A DNA stretch of 64,000 nt from Macrotis lagotis (GCF_037893015.1 NC_133658.1:883865038-883929037), one strand, 5' to 3'; positions 11,981 to 27,015 are shown, numbered from the stretch's first letter. Notes: generated from the sequence alone by a model not told the origin. Numbers and translations are program-made.

Positions 11981-13420
11981 GAGGCCACATTTTAGGGAAG
12001 AACCTTGATGAAGAATTTTGTTTTTGTCCTGTTGGTTTAAGGAACGAACAAGGTTTAGCCTGATCAAGACTTAGGAGAGATTAGAAAGAAGAGCATGTTA
12101 TTGCTGTCTTCAAGTATATGAGGAGAGATGGCCTTTGGAAGAAAGGACTAAGAGCATTTGCTTGTAGTTGCGAAGAAGTAAATGTAGTCTGTATATAAGT
12201 CTTTTAAAGTAGACTTTCCCAAAGTGGAATTGATGGACTGCCTCCAGAGGTGGCAGTCTAAACTCAGATCTTACTGATTCCACATCCACTGCACTCCCTT
12301 CTTACACACTATACTGGGGGGTATGAAACAAAGGCTGGTTGACCCCTGGTCAGAGCTGTTGTAGAAGAGACTTATTTGGGTCCTGTTGGAGTAGATGGTC
12401 CCGAGATTTTAGGGTTCTAAATTGCCCTTCATCAATAGGCAGTTTCAATATGGTTGGACTTGTCCAGACCCAGAAAGAAAGAGGAATCTGAAAGGTAGCC
12501 AGAACATTATTATCCTTCTCAGTGAAATGATCTTGCCAGAATGTTATCGTCTGGGTCTTCTTCTCTGTATTTGGAGGACAGCCTTGGTCTTTGTCAGAGA
12601 CAGTGACCCCAGAGATGACTGGCAGTTCTGTTATCTCTGACTCTCTAAAGCTCTTTACATTCATCCATAGGAAGCTAGGGCTTGAGATTTAGCCTTCTTG
12701 ACACCCAACTCTCTTTGGTTAGTTCCATGCACATACACCAACACACAGAGATATAATAGAACCAGTGAAGGCAGCCTGTGTATGGAACAAAAACCACTGG
12801 TGCAGGAGGACCTGGCAGTTTGCAGGCTAGTTTCAGAGTTTGAATTTAAGTTGCTGTTCTCTTTTAAAAGGTGCTGAAATTTTATCCTCTTGCTTAGAGG
12901 AAAAGCATGTATAATTTATTTAGATTAGCAAACTGAGTGTGAAAAGAGAAACCCCTGTGTTCCAATTTTTTAATTTCTCCAAACTCAAGTAATGAAATCA
13001 GTATTGCTAGAAGCTAGGTGGGAGGATGCAGCTTGCTAGGTGACATTCTTCCAACCTGGAATTAGAACAAGCAGGCAGGCCTAATTGTTCATTGTGACGA
13101 TAAAGCCTTGTCCATTTGTGTATCTCTACTGACACCTCCTGGGGTTATGGAGCCTTACTGTAGCAGCATTTCATCTGAAAGTAAGTCTGCTTTCAGAATT
13201 TCTCAGTAGCTTATGGTAAGTCACAAACTGCAAATACTATATTGCTGTTCTAGAGGTTCACACTCGGCTCTAGCTTTCCCAGTAGCACCTGTTGCAGTCT
13301 TGGTGAAGTTTTTGTCCAAAGCTTTTCTATGTAATGTGTGCATCTCTGACTTATTCCTTATTTTTCTCTTCTTTAGTCTTTTCTGAATTACTGACTCGGG
13401 TTTATCTTTTCTCCCTTTAG

Positions 13421-13450
13421 AGAGTTTTGAGGTGACAGTCACCAAAGAAG
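13421..13450 (+). CDS. CLSTN1: CLSTN1 exon 3, 30-nt microexon
   Basis: Encodes ESFEVTVTKE, the ten residues that separate the long and short human CLSTN1 isoforms. It is bounded by a pyrimidine-rich acceptor ending CCCTTTAG and a donor GTGATC, which is weak against GTRAGT. Phase 1 on both sides, so skipping keeps the frame. It lies near the start of the first cadherin repeat. Confidence 0.93.
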
Positions 13451-16400
13451 GTGATCAAGGGTTCTTTCTTTCCCCTTATGACTATTAACCCACTAACTTT
13501 GGTTATGAAATGGGGAGTCAGCACTTAAGCAGAAGATCCTGTCATGCTCTATTGCCCCATTTTATTCTCCCACTTTGTTTCTATTTTAATCTATATTGAT
13601 GAAAATTGTTATGTAACCAACCCTTGGCTAGAAATATCTGGAAATCAGACATCCATTTGAACTCTACTGGTCATACTGTAGAATTTTTAAATATTGCACT
13701 TGTCTAAGTGTCAAAAGAACTTGTATTTTTATTGATAATCTTGCTACTTAGTTGGGATTTTGCAACAGTTAAGTCATAATTTCCATATGCAATATTTTGT
13801 GGAGCTTTATATAATCATCAAAATACTTTTTTCACCATGTATTAGAATGAAAACAATAGTTTTAATAATTCATTTAGTTGTAATTAAGTACTGAGGCAGG
13901 TTTTTTTTTCAGGTTTGGTAGGAAGAAGTCTGAAAGAAAAGGAAATCTAAGCAAATCCTTCCCTCTACAAAGAGTGTTCTGTTTAAGAGAAATTGTACTA
14001 TATTAGTAGATAGCTGTTGAAATGGATGCCTGAAAAGTTGGTATTTCTACCTTTTTCCTTAAAGAGTTTATTTTGGTTCCCTAATTTTAGCCAGGTACAT
14101 TGCACAGGAAGACTTGGTGATTTTGATTTTTTTGGACAGAATTTCTGTAATTATGGTGCTGAACCTATACCTGAAACTTCTTCATTTCTCAGCTTTTTAA
14201 CTGTGCATTTTAACCTTCTGCTCTGGTCCACGTCAAATCGGCTACCCAGCTATTCCCCGTAGCTTGGTGTACTTCCAAGTTGTTATCAGTGGGCTTGGCT
14301 TTGGCTTCTATGAGATACACTTTCACCCTGAGCTATCTTAAGTACTCCTGTGAAATGCCTGTCTACGTTTCTCTCTCTCTTTTGTATTCCTGCATGAATG
14401 GATGCAAAGTAAACAAGTTGCTTGGAAAGCCAGAGTATGCTTCTTTTACTAAAGTTCCCAGAATTCACCCATTTTAAAGCACAGTGTTCTTGCTTTGTCC
14501 ACAGACCCTCACAAACCCCTGGCTGCCAAATTGTTGTCTTTTGTTTTGGGGGGGAAATGTGCAGAGGGGGTAGTTGGTTGAAATTCTAACCTGTGCTCCT
14601 TTGACTCTTTAGGTGAGATATGTGGATTTAAAATTCACGGACAAAATGTCCCCTTTGATGCTGTGGTAGTTGATAAATCCACTGGTGAGGGAATAATTCG
14701 CTCCAAGGAGAAACTGGACTGTGAACTACAGAAAGACTACACCTTCACCATCCAAGCTTATGATTGTGGGAAGGGACCAGATGGAGCCAATACGAAAAAG
14801 TCTCACAAGTAAGTGAGGTAGTGAGCCAAAGGGGAAAGATGGGCCTACCTGTGGAGTGTGAGTCTATGTATACTGGGATGAAGTTACAATGATTTGTGAG
14901 TGGGTCTGACAGGGAGCTGGGAGTGGTGTGGGGGAAAGAGAGATTTTGACAGTAAAAATTCAAACACATATTGTGGAGGGTGGAGTTTGGCCCTGCCCTT
15001 CCCCCACTTACTAGTTATCTCCTTCTGTGAAGCCCCTCAAACTTTCTAGGGGCTTGGGAGATAGATAAAAATGTTGTCATCTCCTCTATGAAGGGGACAA
15101 AGATGAAGAAAGGAGATTTTAACATGTGCACACAGTGTCCTGTACAAGATGGGGAGCGATGAAGACAGAAGAACCAGACAATTTGGGCAATGAGAGATTC
15201 TCTCCATCTGGAGGGTAAAATGAAGGACTTGGGGAGATGGTGAATTCCAATGGCCAGGAAAGGCTCTGAGGAATGCATTTTGGTCATGGCGGGGCGGGGT
15301 CTGTGCCAATGTAGGGAACTGACAGTGTGGAGCAATTTTATAGAGAGCTGGCAGTTCTAAGAAGTCTGGAATCTGAAGTGTGAAGAAGGATAATGAGAAA
15401 GAAGGTTGGAAATTTGTGCCTCAGTTTCCTCATCTGTAAAAAACTGTGCCTACATCATTGAATGAGGAACAAAAAGTGTTTTCTATCTTTGCTTCCCATT
15501 TTGGATGTGGGTGATTTTACTTTGCCATATATCATTCTGTTGGCAGGAATCATCTTATCAGTGCTTAGCCTTCATTCATTAGTAGCCTTTGAATTCTATA
15601 TTTGAATTTTCCTTTGCTCCAGAATTCTCTTTTAAATCAAATCCTCCTGGTAGATGACATTTTTGTGGTTGTCAAAAAGTTTGTGAAATAGATGGCATTC
15701 CTTCTCCTCTCATCAGGACTTATAGTTTAAAAGGGCTTGGACAGGGCAGTATGGGGATTGTTGGTCTAGGTATTGTTTGCTTCAGAAAGCCACTTGTAAA
15801 GAAAATAGGATAGTTTTGGTTTTTCAAATGTATACCATGTAACAGGCAGAAAATCTAGAGTCCAAAGACCCTGGAGGGATCCCTCAGGGAGAGTGAGTGC
15901 TGGGGAAGGCCCAGATGCCTTCATGGCACCTCATGTCAATGGGAGTCTTTACACACAGCCCAGGACATCACTGACTTTGTAAAGTGAATCTTTCCATGCT
16001 TTTGTCTCTTCTTGTTTCCTTCTTCCTTTGATTGGTATTTTTGTGTGTGTAATGCAGATCCCATGAAGTTGATTACCTGTCTAATTAGCTGCCTTCTCAT
16101 TCTTTTCTCTTCTGTGTATTCTCCCATTTTGTTTAATCTGAGGAGTTGAGATTCCATTTTGATTTCTTAAAAAAAAAAAAACCCAGACTCCAAACTTCCA
16201 AACTCCTTAGCTGACTTTGCTTTTAATTCAGAATTAAAAGCACTTAGTGATTACTTTGTTTTATCTTCACATTAATTCAGCAGATATTAAGTGCCTGATG
16301 TATGTGGAGCTATTTGCTAGGTGAATTCAGAAATGAACAAAAGCACAGGACCTTCAGGGGAACTTACATTTTGTAATATGTACACAGTTGAATGTATTAG

Positions 16401-19400
16401 ACAAAACAAGGTATTAGATGTTAAAAGAAATTGTATAGACAGAAGAAATGATATCCTGTAGGTTAAATCTAATAGAGTCTGAAAAAATGTATTTTAATAA
16501 CCCTGTGGTTGATATTTTTGTTTTTGTTTGTTCTCTTTTTCAGAGCAACAGTACATATTCAGGTGAATGATGTGAATGAGTATGCCCCTATATTTAAAGA
16601 AAAATCCTACAAAGCTACAGTTATCGAAGGGAAGAAATACGACAACATTTTAAAAGTGGAAGCAGTGGATGCAGACTGTTCTCCGCAGTTCAGCCAGATA
16701 TGCAGCTATGAAATTGTAACTCCAGATGTGCCCTTCATTATTAACAAGGATGGTAAGGAGAAGGAAGCAAATAGAAACAAGTTTTCGTTAGTGGAGCCAG
16801 TACTTTTTGGACAGAGTTCACTTAGGCGTTGTCCAGTTTCAAATAAATCTTCGGCTTGTAAATTCAATCCACAATCTTCACGTTTTGTTTCAAATGATAA
16901 CTCTTCTTCCATTTCTGGATCTGAATCTGGCATTCTAGTCTTTCATGAGGTCCTCTCTTTTTTTTTCTTATAAAAAAATAACTGCCATTTAACAGACTTT
17001 ATGTCTTAGTTTTCTATCTTTTCTCAACTTGAATGAAGAAGGTTGCCTTTGGAGACTGGTCTCCTCTGTCCTGGCATGAATTTAAAAGCTTCTCTACTTG
17101 TTCTAGGTAGATTGAGACTTGAGGCCTTTGCTTTCAACAGGGTTCATTTAAATTAATTACAGAACCTCCTTTTAAGTGATCATGTCTTTTTGGGGGACAC
17201 CAAAAACAGTTTTTAAGAACCCAGAGAATTCTGAACCTAGAAGCTAGTACTAGGCACACTTCTTTAAGGAAAAAACTTGTCATTTGTTGAAGACTTGACT
17301 TTTAACAAAGTGAACCTTTCAGCAAGCAATATCAGCATGTTACTTCATATTAGAGATAACTTGAATTTATGCAGAGTGTACTTTCCTTGTGTGCAGATTC
17401 TTGCATCTTTGGATAAATATAAACCCAAGTATAAAGACCATAAGAATACAGAATGATAAAATTGCTGTTGCTTCTGCATACTTATCTGATTTCCTTGAGT
17501 ATTTCTTTTTTTTTTTTTTTTTGGCAAGGCAGTGGGTTAAGTGGCTTGCCCAAGGCCACACAGCTAGGTAATTATTAAGTGTCTGAGGCTGGATTTGAGC
17601 TCAGATCCTCCTGACTCCAGGGCTGGTGCTCTATCCACTGCACCACCTAGCTGCCCCCTCCTTAAGTATTTCTTAAAAGTTGGCTTACTGTCTATTGTAT
17701 ATTCAAAGTTTAATGTAAATTAAATTGAGGGTTAATTATCTCGAAAATGTGGTTCCATCTTATGAACTCATACAGCTTGGTGTTGGGGTAGGGGGACAAT
17801 GAAAAACTGAGTAGTTTTTTGTCCTGACTGCATTACTTCCTCCCTTTGCCAGGTTATCTAAAAAACACTGAGACACTAAGCTATGAGAAGGAGCCTCAAT
17901 ATAAGCTGACAGTTACTGCATATGACTGTGGGAAGAAAAGAGCTGCAGAAGATGTGTTGGTCAAGATTAGCATTAAACCTACATGCAAACCTGGTTGGCA
18001 AGGTCTGTTTGGTACTTTGCATTTCTGTCACTGTCTGTTTTTTGTGTCTGTCTGCACTCAGAAATGTCTAATCATGAGTTCATAATGTGGGTCTTTTTGT
18101 CCCAAATAATTTCTTTCCTCCCTATCCCTGTTTGTTCAGGATGGAACAAAAGGATTGAATATGAACCTGGTACAGGGTCTTTGGCTCTTTTCCCCAACAT
18201 CCATTTGGAAACTTGTGATGAAGCTGTCACCTCTATCCGAGCAACAGTGGAACTTGAAACCAGCCACATTGGCAAAGGCTGTGATCGTGACACGTACTCG
18301 GAGAAGTCACTTCACCGGCTCTGCGGTAAGAGGGGCTCAGCTCAAGAGCCACTAGCAGCCTTTTCTTCCTCTGCCTGCTGCTTTCCTCTTTGTCATCTCT
18401 CTGGAAAGTGCTTTGCACACTACACTGATAGAAGGCCCCACTGGAAATTGTGATTTAAAATTATTTTGTTAATTTAGTGAAATCCTTTGATGATTCTGTT
18501 TAACGTACCAGTGAGAAATTTCTGAAGGGCATCTTCTCTGTGTTGAGAGGCCCGACTTGGGAAAATGTGAGTCCAGACTCTGCCTCTGCCACTTAGTACT
18601 TTGGTAAATCACTTAACTTCCCTGTGGCTCAGTTGGCTTATCTGTAAAATAGGGGAAAGAATGAAGTAGCTAGAGATTGAGATAGCTACATAGTACATGG
18701 CATCATCTACTTGGAGCTCTGGAATGAGTCAGGGATGCCTGGGAGCCCATCCTCCCTGAGACATTTATTAGCTGCTGACCAGTCCTTCTCCCTTCTGACC
18801 TCAATTTGTCCATTTGTAAAATTAGGGGGATTGGATAATATCAGCAAAGCATTTATGAAATGCTTGTCATCTTCCAGGCATCATGCTCTGCCCTGAGGCT
18901 GTACAAACAAGGAAACAAAACTGGCTTATCAAAAAAATATATAATTATATTAATACTAATACAGAACTGTAGGACTTCAGTTTGTCTTTCAATTTATTGT
19001 GAGTCTGTATCCAGGTTATTTCGGGCTTGAAGAGAGAGATAGTCCTCCTTCATGCTCTTCTGTGAGGTTTCAAATTACTTCTATAGGAATGTTAAAGTAC
19101 AATCTGGCTTAATAGTCCCTACTGTGTGCCCTCTGGATTATCCCTTTACTCAAGGGACATCTTCTCTCCCTTCTACTCCCCCTCCCCCTCCAAATTGATA
19201 TCTTAGTTCATTTCTTAATGGAAAATGGAGAGGAGGCTTAGATGTGAACCAGACTGCAATCCCTTCATCTGAAAGCCCCAAATTTAATACATTTCCCCAA
19301 GAAAACCCTTTTCGTCTTCAACCTTATCACTCACCAAGGACTTTACATGAAAATATTTTAAAACTTTTTTATTTTTAAAACATGCTTCCATAGTCCCTAT

Positions 19401-22400
19401 CTTCAAAGAAAAGCTAGAAAGCAGAAGAGGGAGAGCCCAGGCCAGGCAGCTGGTGCAGAATGGCACAGGGGCCACCACAGTGAGTTGGAAATAAAGGCAG
19501 TCTATGATCCAGTCTGTGAGATCAGATCTATGGGATTCTGAGAATATCCAAGAATAGGTTTAAAAAGGAGGAGGCAGAAGAAGAGTGGGAGGATAGGACG
19601 TTCTAATCTGAAAGAGGAAGTCAGAGGTGACCTATCAGACCTTTGAGCAACATCATTTGTGTCTTGGGTGGAGTTAAAGATGTCCTGGGCCTGGAGGAGG
19701 CCAGGCTGGATAGAGGGACCTAGTCCTTAGGGAGAAGCATTGAGGTTGGAGTGGAGAGAAAGACAGCGAGCCAGGGCCAGAAGTCCTTGAAGGAGAATGA
19801 CTGACCTGACTGAGAAATACTCCCAGGATCCAAACTGGGAAGCATAGGTGAAGGAAGTACACTTCCAAGGCATTTATGAAGCTCTTACTGTTTGCCAGGC
19901 TCTATGCCAAAAGACAGTCCTTACCTACTTGCAATTCTCCTTCTAATGGGGGGAGACATGTAAGAGAGCTGAAAGGAGGGGTCAGGAGTGCCTCGGGGTA
20001 TGGGGGAGAAGTCTGGCAAGTCAGGAGAGCACCAAAGAGGGGAGCACCGCTGGCCTGGACGTTCCAAGAGGAGGATCATGAAACTCGAAATCCTCTCCTC
20101 AGGCTCCTTATTCTGCTCTCTCCCTGACCCTATGTGTGGCCACTTAGTTCCTGATTCTATATGTATGCTTCTCCTTTTGTATCTAAGACCCTCAGGAGGG
20201 ATTGCTTTGTTCCACATACTTGCATCCTCAGGGCCAAATACTTATTGCTCTGATTTTGTTATTGTTGTTTTTGGTTTTTTTTCATGTGGGAATGGGGCAA
20301 GAGAAGAGACCATGTGACTTTTCCACCTGGGTTAGTTAGGATGTGGGATGAGCCTTCCCAGAATGTTTTGGATTATGTAGATTTAGAGGGCAATGAGGGT
20401 AAGTAAGCCCTAGGGAGGACTTGCTGTCTAGGCATCATTGAGAGTTCTTAATTCCGATGTGACCTGAAATTAGAGGGCTTCTCAAGGTTTTTTTTAGATT
20501 AAATTCTCCTACAATAGGGTTAGGACAGACATGGGAAAATGAATTTGGGGTGGTTTGGAAACCTCTTCCATCTCTGATTTCTCCTCTTTTTTATTGGTGG
20601 GGTCTTTTTTGATTTTAGGTGCATCCTCTGGTACTGCTGAACTTCTTCCTTCTCCAAGCAGTGCCTTGAACTGGACTGTGGGCCTCCCCACTGATAATGG
20701 CCATGACAGTGATCAGGTCTTTGAATTTAACGGCACTCAAGCAGTGAAGATTCCAGAGGGGGTTGTGACAATAAATCTGAAAGAGCCCTTTATGATTTCT
20801 GTGTGGATGAGGCATGGACCTGGAGGCAGAGAAAAGGAAACCATTCTTTGCAATTCAGATAAGACAGGTGAGTGCTGGTTGAGATCAGTCCTATTTCTTT
20901 CCATCATCCCAACATACGTATTTGTAGCTTACCAGAGAAATGATCACATTGTCATCCCCGGATTTGGTAGTGCATGTTTACCCTCCTTCTGTGATACTTG
21001 AATAAGGTAATAGAAACTGATATGTAGACTGACTAGCCAGGGCCACAGAACCCTGGATTGCAGAAGAGCAAACCACCCAAAGGGCTGGAAATTTGGATTC
21101 TGAACAGTCTTGTAAAACTGCCCCAATGTCCACAAGAGTAGCCATGAATGTGAGTTTCTTTTGCAGCTAACTGTAGGAGTGAGGGCCCCAAGTCATACAG
21201 AAAAGAAGACAACAGACGCCTGCTGAGCTAGCTCCTCAGACAGGCTTCTTTTTAGCAGAGTGGAGCTTGGGGCCTGATTGCTGTTTCTCCATTTAGGGTA
21301 GATTTTGTTCTGTTGGGACCGTATTTGCTGGCCTCCCCTTTGAGAAACTGCTCCCTCGGACTGTGACCAGTGGTTTGTCACCAGGGGTCTATGTAGTGGA
21401 GTGTGGAGGTCTGATCTCTGTTATAGAACCACTAGTATCCTGGAAAGAATAACAGAAAGTAAATAATGATATAGCAAACATGCCTTTGTTACAACACATT
21501 TATATATTCCAGACCTGGACTAAGGGCTTTACAATTAATGATCTCATTTGATTCTCAACAACAACCCTTCTCTGGGAGGTAGATACAATTATCATCCTTA
21601 TTTACAGATGAAAAAATGGTGGCAAACAAAGGTGAAATGACTTGCCCAGGGTCACACCATTAGTAATTAGCTGAGGCTGGATTTGGGTCTTCAAGATTGC
21701 AGCCCTCCTACCTACATCTAACAAAAGGAAACCCAGTTATCTATTTCTCTAATTGCTTTCCTATTTTATAACATGAGGATCTTCACCTTTTGTCATCCAG
21801 AGTAATGAATTTGTCCATCATTCTAGCAATGATATTTTGGATAATGAGTGGTCAGACTTTTTGATGGCATTTTGAGTCAAAAGAAATAGATTCTCAAATT
21901 TCATCCTTACTAGTGCCAAGTTTAAATAGAATTAACTAAATCAATAGGATCAACAGTAGCCTGAACACTATTTCTGATGGAAAAGAAGGGACAGAAGTTT
22001 CCTATTACTTAGCAAGGTAGTAATACATCCTCTGAAATGAATTTTTAAAAAATATTCATCATATATGGCATGTCTCCTTCATTAAAAAAATTGTGATTCT
22101 GAAATTCGAGAAGTCATTGGAAAAGGGCCCATAACCTTACTCAGCTCCTGTTGTGTCTTTGGGAGGCAGATACTTGAAGACAATCAGATTGTTTGCTTAG
22201 AACTTCACTCTTCATGGCTTCAAATGGTTCTGAAACAGTCAGGCAGGAAAAATTTCTGTAAGATCCCATTTAAAAATTGATGCTTTTTTGTTTTTTCATC
22301 ATATAATTCCTGTGTACTGATGTCACCAAACATTTAAGTAGGTGTTGACAGTGGGATTGAGTGTTCATTTTAGATTGTTATTTTTTATTTATTTTAGTTA

Positions 22401-25400
22401 TATTTGTCTTCTTTCTCCTCTCAAAACTGAAAATAACTCTTCCATCAAAAAAAATAACACTCGTCCCAGAGTGAGTTAATGATACAGGATTATTATTTCT
22501 TTTTTCTTTTTTTTTTGTTGTTGTTGTTGTTTTTTTGCAAGGCAATGGGGTTAAGTGGCTTGCCCAAGGCCACATGGCTAGGTAATTATTAAGTGTCTGA
22601 GACCGGATTTGAACCCATGTACTCCTGACTTCAGGGCTGGTGCTTTATCCACTACGCCACCTAGCCGCCCCCTGGATTATTATTTCTTAACTATCACATG
22701 TCCACCCTGACACTTTGTGTTCTTAAGGGACAGTGCTCATGCTTTGTGCCAGTTTCCCTTCGTGCCCCGAGTCTCCCTCTGTAAAGACCTGCTGTTTTTG
22801 CTCTTAAACCTTCTCTAGTTCAAAGGGGTCGATCTTGTGGCCTGTAGACTGCTCCATCCAATTGGAAAATACTTAACAAGGTAAACAGAAATACAGTGGA
22901 ACATAATCATGTCAGTATGTGGCCTGTAGGACCATTCTGTTTGAGTTGGACACCCTGTAATACTAGTACATGGTAAAGTTCAGTCCTGCAGGAGAAAGAA
23001 TATTTTAAAAGTCAACTTTAAGAAGTGTATTCTTTTCTGTTTTTGAATATTAAATGTATTGCATACTTTTAAAAATTTTTTGCAGATATGAACCGGCATC
23101 ATTATTCCCTCTATGTCCATAATTGCCGACTTGTATTTCTCTTCCGTCAAGACCCTTCGGAGGAGAAGAATTATAAACCTGCTGAATTCCACTGGAAATT
23201 GAACCAGGTGAGTCTCTCTCCCTTTGTTTATGTTCATTGATTCATGTGATGGTAGTTAGCTTGCATTCCATTCTTGTTCTGCTTTTAGAAATTTGGAGAA
23301 TTCTGTGAAGTTCCTTACAAACTTTCTATCTTTCTTCCTCCACATAGCTGTTTTAATTATCATGTCTCAACAGTGCAGCTCTGGAGTCACCTCCTACAGA
23401 AGAACCTTCCTAGTCTCCCAAGTTGTTGGTGTTAACTTCCCTTCACCCTTTAAAAAATTAATATTTACTTAGATGTTTCATATATTAGCATTGGTGTATA
23501 TGATGGTGTATATGATTCCTAGGAGACTCCAGTCAGTTTCTGGGCAGCAACTGTTTAGTTTTTGTTCTTGTTACCCCAGTACCTAATACAATGTGGGACA
23601 CAAATCCATCAAAGTTGAGTTACTATAAGTCTGCTATGGTAAATGTCCCATTCCATTTGATCACTTCCTTATTGTTAGACATTTAAATGGCTGTAATGCT
23701 ATTAGGTCAACAGAACTAAGTATCTTTATAACTTATACTGTGAATCATCAGAATATCTCCCCAGAAGATTCTGCAAGTTTATAGCTTCATCCACAGTAGA
23801 TAATTATGCTTACTTTTCTTTACAATCCCTTCAGGATTGAGTTCTGTTGTTTGTTTGTTTTTTTTAAATTAATTCATTTTGGGTTCTCTTGTTTTAATTT
23901 TTTTCTTTACCAGTTTAATGACACTAAAGTAGTACCTCAGACTTGTTTTATTTTGTGTTTCTCTGATTAATATTGAGGATGGGTGTTTTAAAAAAGTTAT
24001 TTGCAGTAGTTCTGCTTCTTTTGAAAAGTGCTTTTTTTTTTTAAAAGCTTTTGATCATTTATTCATTGTGCATTGGAAATTCACAGTAACCTTCCTTCCT
24101 TCCTTTTACTTCCTTCCTTCTTTCCCTCTCCTTATGTAGTTTAGATCTCAAGTTTTTATCTGTTTGATAAAGTGTTGATAACTTCATGCAATGAAAATTA
24201 ATTTAAATGTAAAGAGTTAAAAGTTTAGTTGTATTGATACTTATTAATTAAATTTTTTTTTTATTTCTACAAGGCAGTGGGCTTAAGTGATTTGCCTAAG
24301 GTCACACAGTTAGGTAATTATTAAGTGTCTGAGGCTGGATTTGAATTTAGGTCTTTCTGACTCCAGGATCAGTGCTCTATCCACCACGCCACCTTAGCTA
24401 CCCCCTAATATTAAATTCTTATTTGATATAAAAATGTGACCCAAAACTGAAAAGAGGGAGGAATTGTACCAGGTGAGTAGTTGGAGAGATGATTTGATTC
24501 TTACCTGGGATTCTTGGTGCTATTCCCTTGTCTTTATTATTTTATACTAAACATATGCTCATGACTTTGGAGATTGTAATACATGAGGCCAGAGCAGGTT
24601 AAGGCTACCCAACTTCTTGGTCCTCAAAATCAAGTTTTTCTACCATATTTACAGCTCCTGTATTTGATATAAATGACATTACTGTCAGGAAATTAATGTC
24701 ATTTAAGTGCATTAGCCCACTTGATACTAGGTCACTTTTCTGTGAGAGTTGATTCAAGACAGGTTGCTCACCTTAGTTGGTCAGTTTGACAGAACCAGAG
24801 TTTAAATTCATGGTACTCTAATTATGAATTTAAATAAGAATTTGGAATAATAGATATTTCTTGAACATTTCAGTCTATATCATGGAGTTGGGAAGTACAA
24901 AGGTGAATGAAGTGTGATTCCCACCTTTAAAGAATTTACATAAGGAAAAGGAGTAATTGTGAGACAAGAGGGATTTGTCTTTAAAATGGAAATAGTGAGG
25001 AACTATTGTTTTTCTTCAAAATGAAGCTTCATTTTTTTTTAAGGGACTTCTTTTTGAAGTCCCGAGATTTCTCTCTTAAAGACACCCAAAAGCTATTTCT
25101 TTGCTTGCTCTGGGACAGAAGTGGGAACCTTGAACCCTTGCCTTGTTCACCCCATGACCACTAGTTCTGATCTGGAAAAGATATTCCAAGATTTCTATCT
25201 TGTATCTATTCCCATAGATGTCTGTAGCTGCTTTGGAACAGAGCATTACGCTTGAGTCTTTAGTAGCTGGACCTCAAAACTCCAGAACTAAGGAGGATAA
25301 GGAGGAAGAGGATGGGGGAGAGGAAGAGGAGGGGCGAGTGGAGAAGGGAGAAGGAGGACGCTTCTGTTTGTTTCTCTTCCTCTGTGTTTATCTTGTTTGT

Positions 25401-26950
25401 GTCTTTGTAGGCATTGCTCCCTATCTCTTAAATCAGTTGGAGTTGGTCCCTGTCTAGCAGCCCAAGGTTTTTCTCTATCAATATTTGATATTTTTAGATT
25501 CGTAACAACTTTAAACATTCAATAAGTTTAATATTTGTCTTTCAAATCTTAACCTTTTTGCTTCTCTGTCTATGCCTTAATGTCTAGTTGGGGATTACTC
25601 TTTAGTGAACCTAATTTATTTGTTAAGGATTTTTTATTTATAAGCTCTATTTGTCTAATGAATGAATAAATAAATTTAAAGACATGTCATGATATAAACT
25701 GTAAGGTATAAGACCTTTAAGCCATAAGAACATAACTAACAAAGAGTGGCATCTTTTTCTAGTCTTTCACTTTTTCCCATATGAAAAATATAGTTTTTTA
25801 ATAAACAGATAAATCTATATGATATCATTAAAGACTAAATGATATCACTAAATAATCTGTTAATAATGCATACCTCACATACAGTCACAACATATATTTA
25901 AATATATATTTACTCACACATACACATATGTATGTAAAACTTTTAAGTAAAGCACATCTGCAGTGTCAGTAATTGTTATTAATCATGTCTCAGTTTAATC
26001 ATGTCTCAGTCTTTGCACTCAGTCAACAAGTATCTAGTAAAGGCCAGCTAACCATGTGCTGGTTATAATGACATGATATCTTCAGACTTAATATCTTTCT
26101 AACTCAAACTGAAGAGTCCTAGCCCTCTCTGAATTTTTCCATTTGAGTCTCCAGGCCAGCTTCGTCTCAACGTTCTTCTTCAGCAATAAATGGTCTATTC
26201 ATTTGTACTTAGAATTAGCTAAAGCCTAGTTGTATACGTATAAAACCTAGATCAGATCACTCTCTTAAGGGGAGGAAGAAAAAATGTGGAACTCAGAAGC
26301 TTATAAAAAATGTCAAAAATGATCTTTGCATGCAATTGAAAAAAATAAAGAAAAAAAGAATTAAAGATAGGACCATATATTGTCCTTGTCTTTCTTATTA
26401 TCCAGGAAGACATACTATTTCCTTGACTTCCTGTGGAATCTTTTTTTTCCTGTGCTTCCACAAAAGAAAGAAATCTTTAATTTGTCCATCTTAAAGAGAG
26501 ACACCTCTCACCCAATAGAAATTTATTTTGTTGCTAAGCTTTCTTCTCCTTGAATAAGTTATAAGTTAACTTTTCATTAACTTTTGAACATACTTTTGAG
26601 TTGATTTTCATCATAGTCACTTTTTCCTTATGTATTTCTTTATCACTTTATCTGTTTTTCTCTTCTACCCAACCTTGCCCTCATAGTTGAAGCCCTCAAT
26701 ATATGCATATTGACCTATGGAGTGACAGAATTTCCAGATTATAAGTTTCCTCAGTGACCTGCCAGTCCAGCCCACTCTGCCAGACAGTTCCCATAACAAC
26801 CTACCTGATGCGTGATTGTCCTCTGTTTGAAGACTTTCTGTGGAGGGAAAATCTGCCTGCTCCCTTGTGAGCCCACTTCTTTACCCTAAGATGATAGCTC
26901 TGATTTGTTAGGGGTCCTCCCATGCTTCAGTTTCTTGACTGTTAGAGCCC

Positions 26951-27015
<65 letters not shown>

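Larger units (their letters stand above)
1..13420 (+). other. CLSTN1: CLSTN1 intron 2 (3' part), no coding exons seen
   Basis: AT-rich sequence with scattered short open frames but no segment resembling CLSTN1 exon 1 or 2. It is filled by SINEs, a split SINE with a nested insert, a diverged long repeat (2845-3780), and a CA microsatellite. 1-2640 shows nothing I can name apart from a short possible copy of the long repeat near 1050-1105. Human CLSTN1 also has very long 5' introns. Confidence 0.8.

Noticed and set aside
1-13420. CLSTN1 exon 2 (VNKHKPWLEPTYHG to PLRFA)
   Set aside because: I looked for this coding stretch upstream of the microexon and found nothing similar. It should lie before the window.
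16509-16973. A single 154-codon open frame on + as a stand-alone gene
   Set aside because: It is CLSTN1 exon 5 (16544-16752) read through its donor into the intron. The part after 16752 matches nothing and the GTAAGG donor is in the right place.
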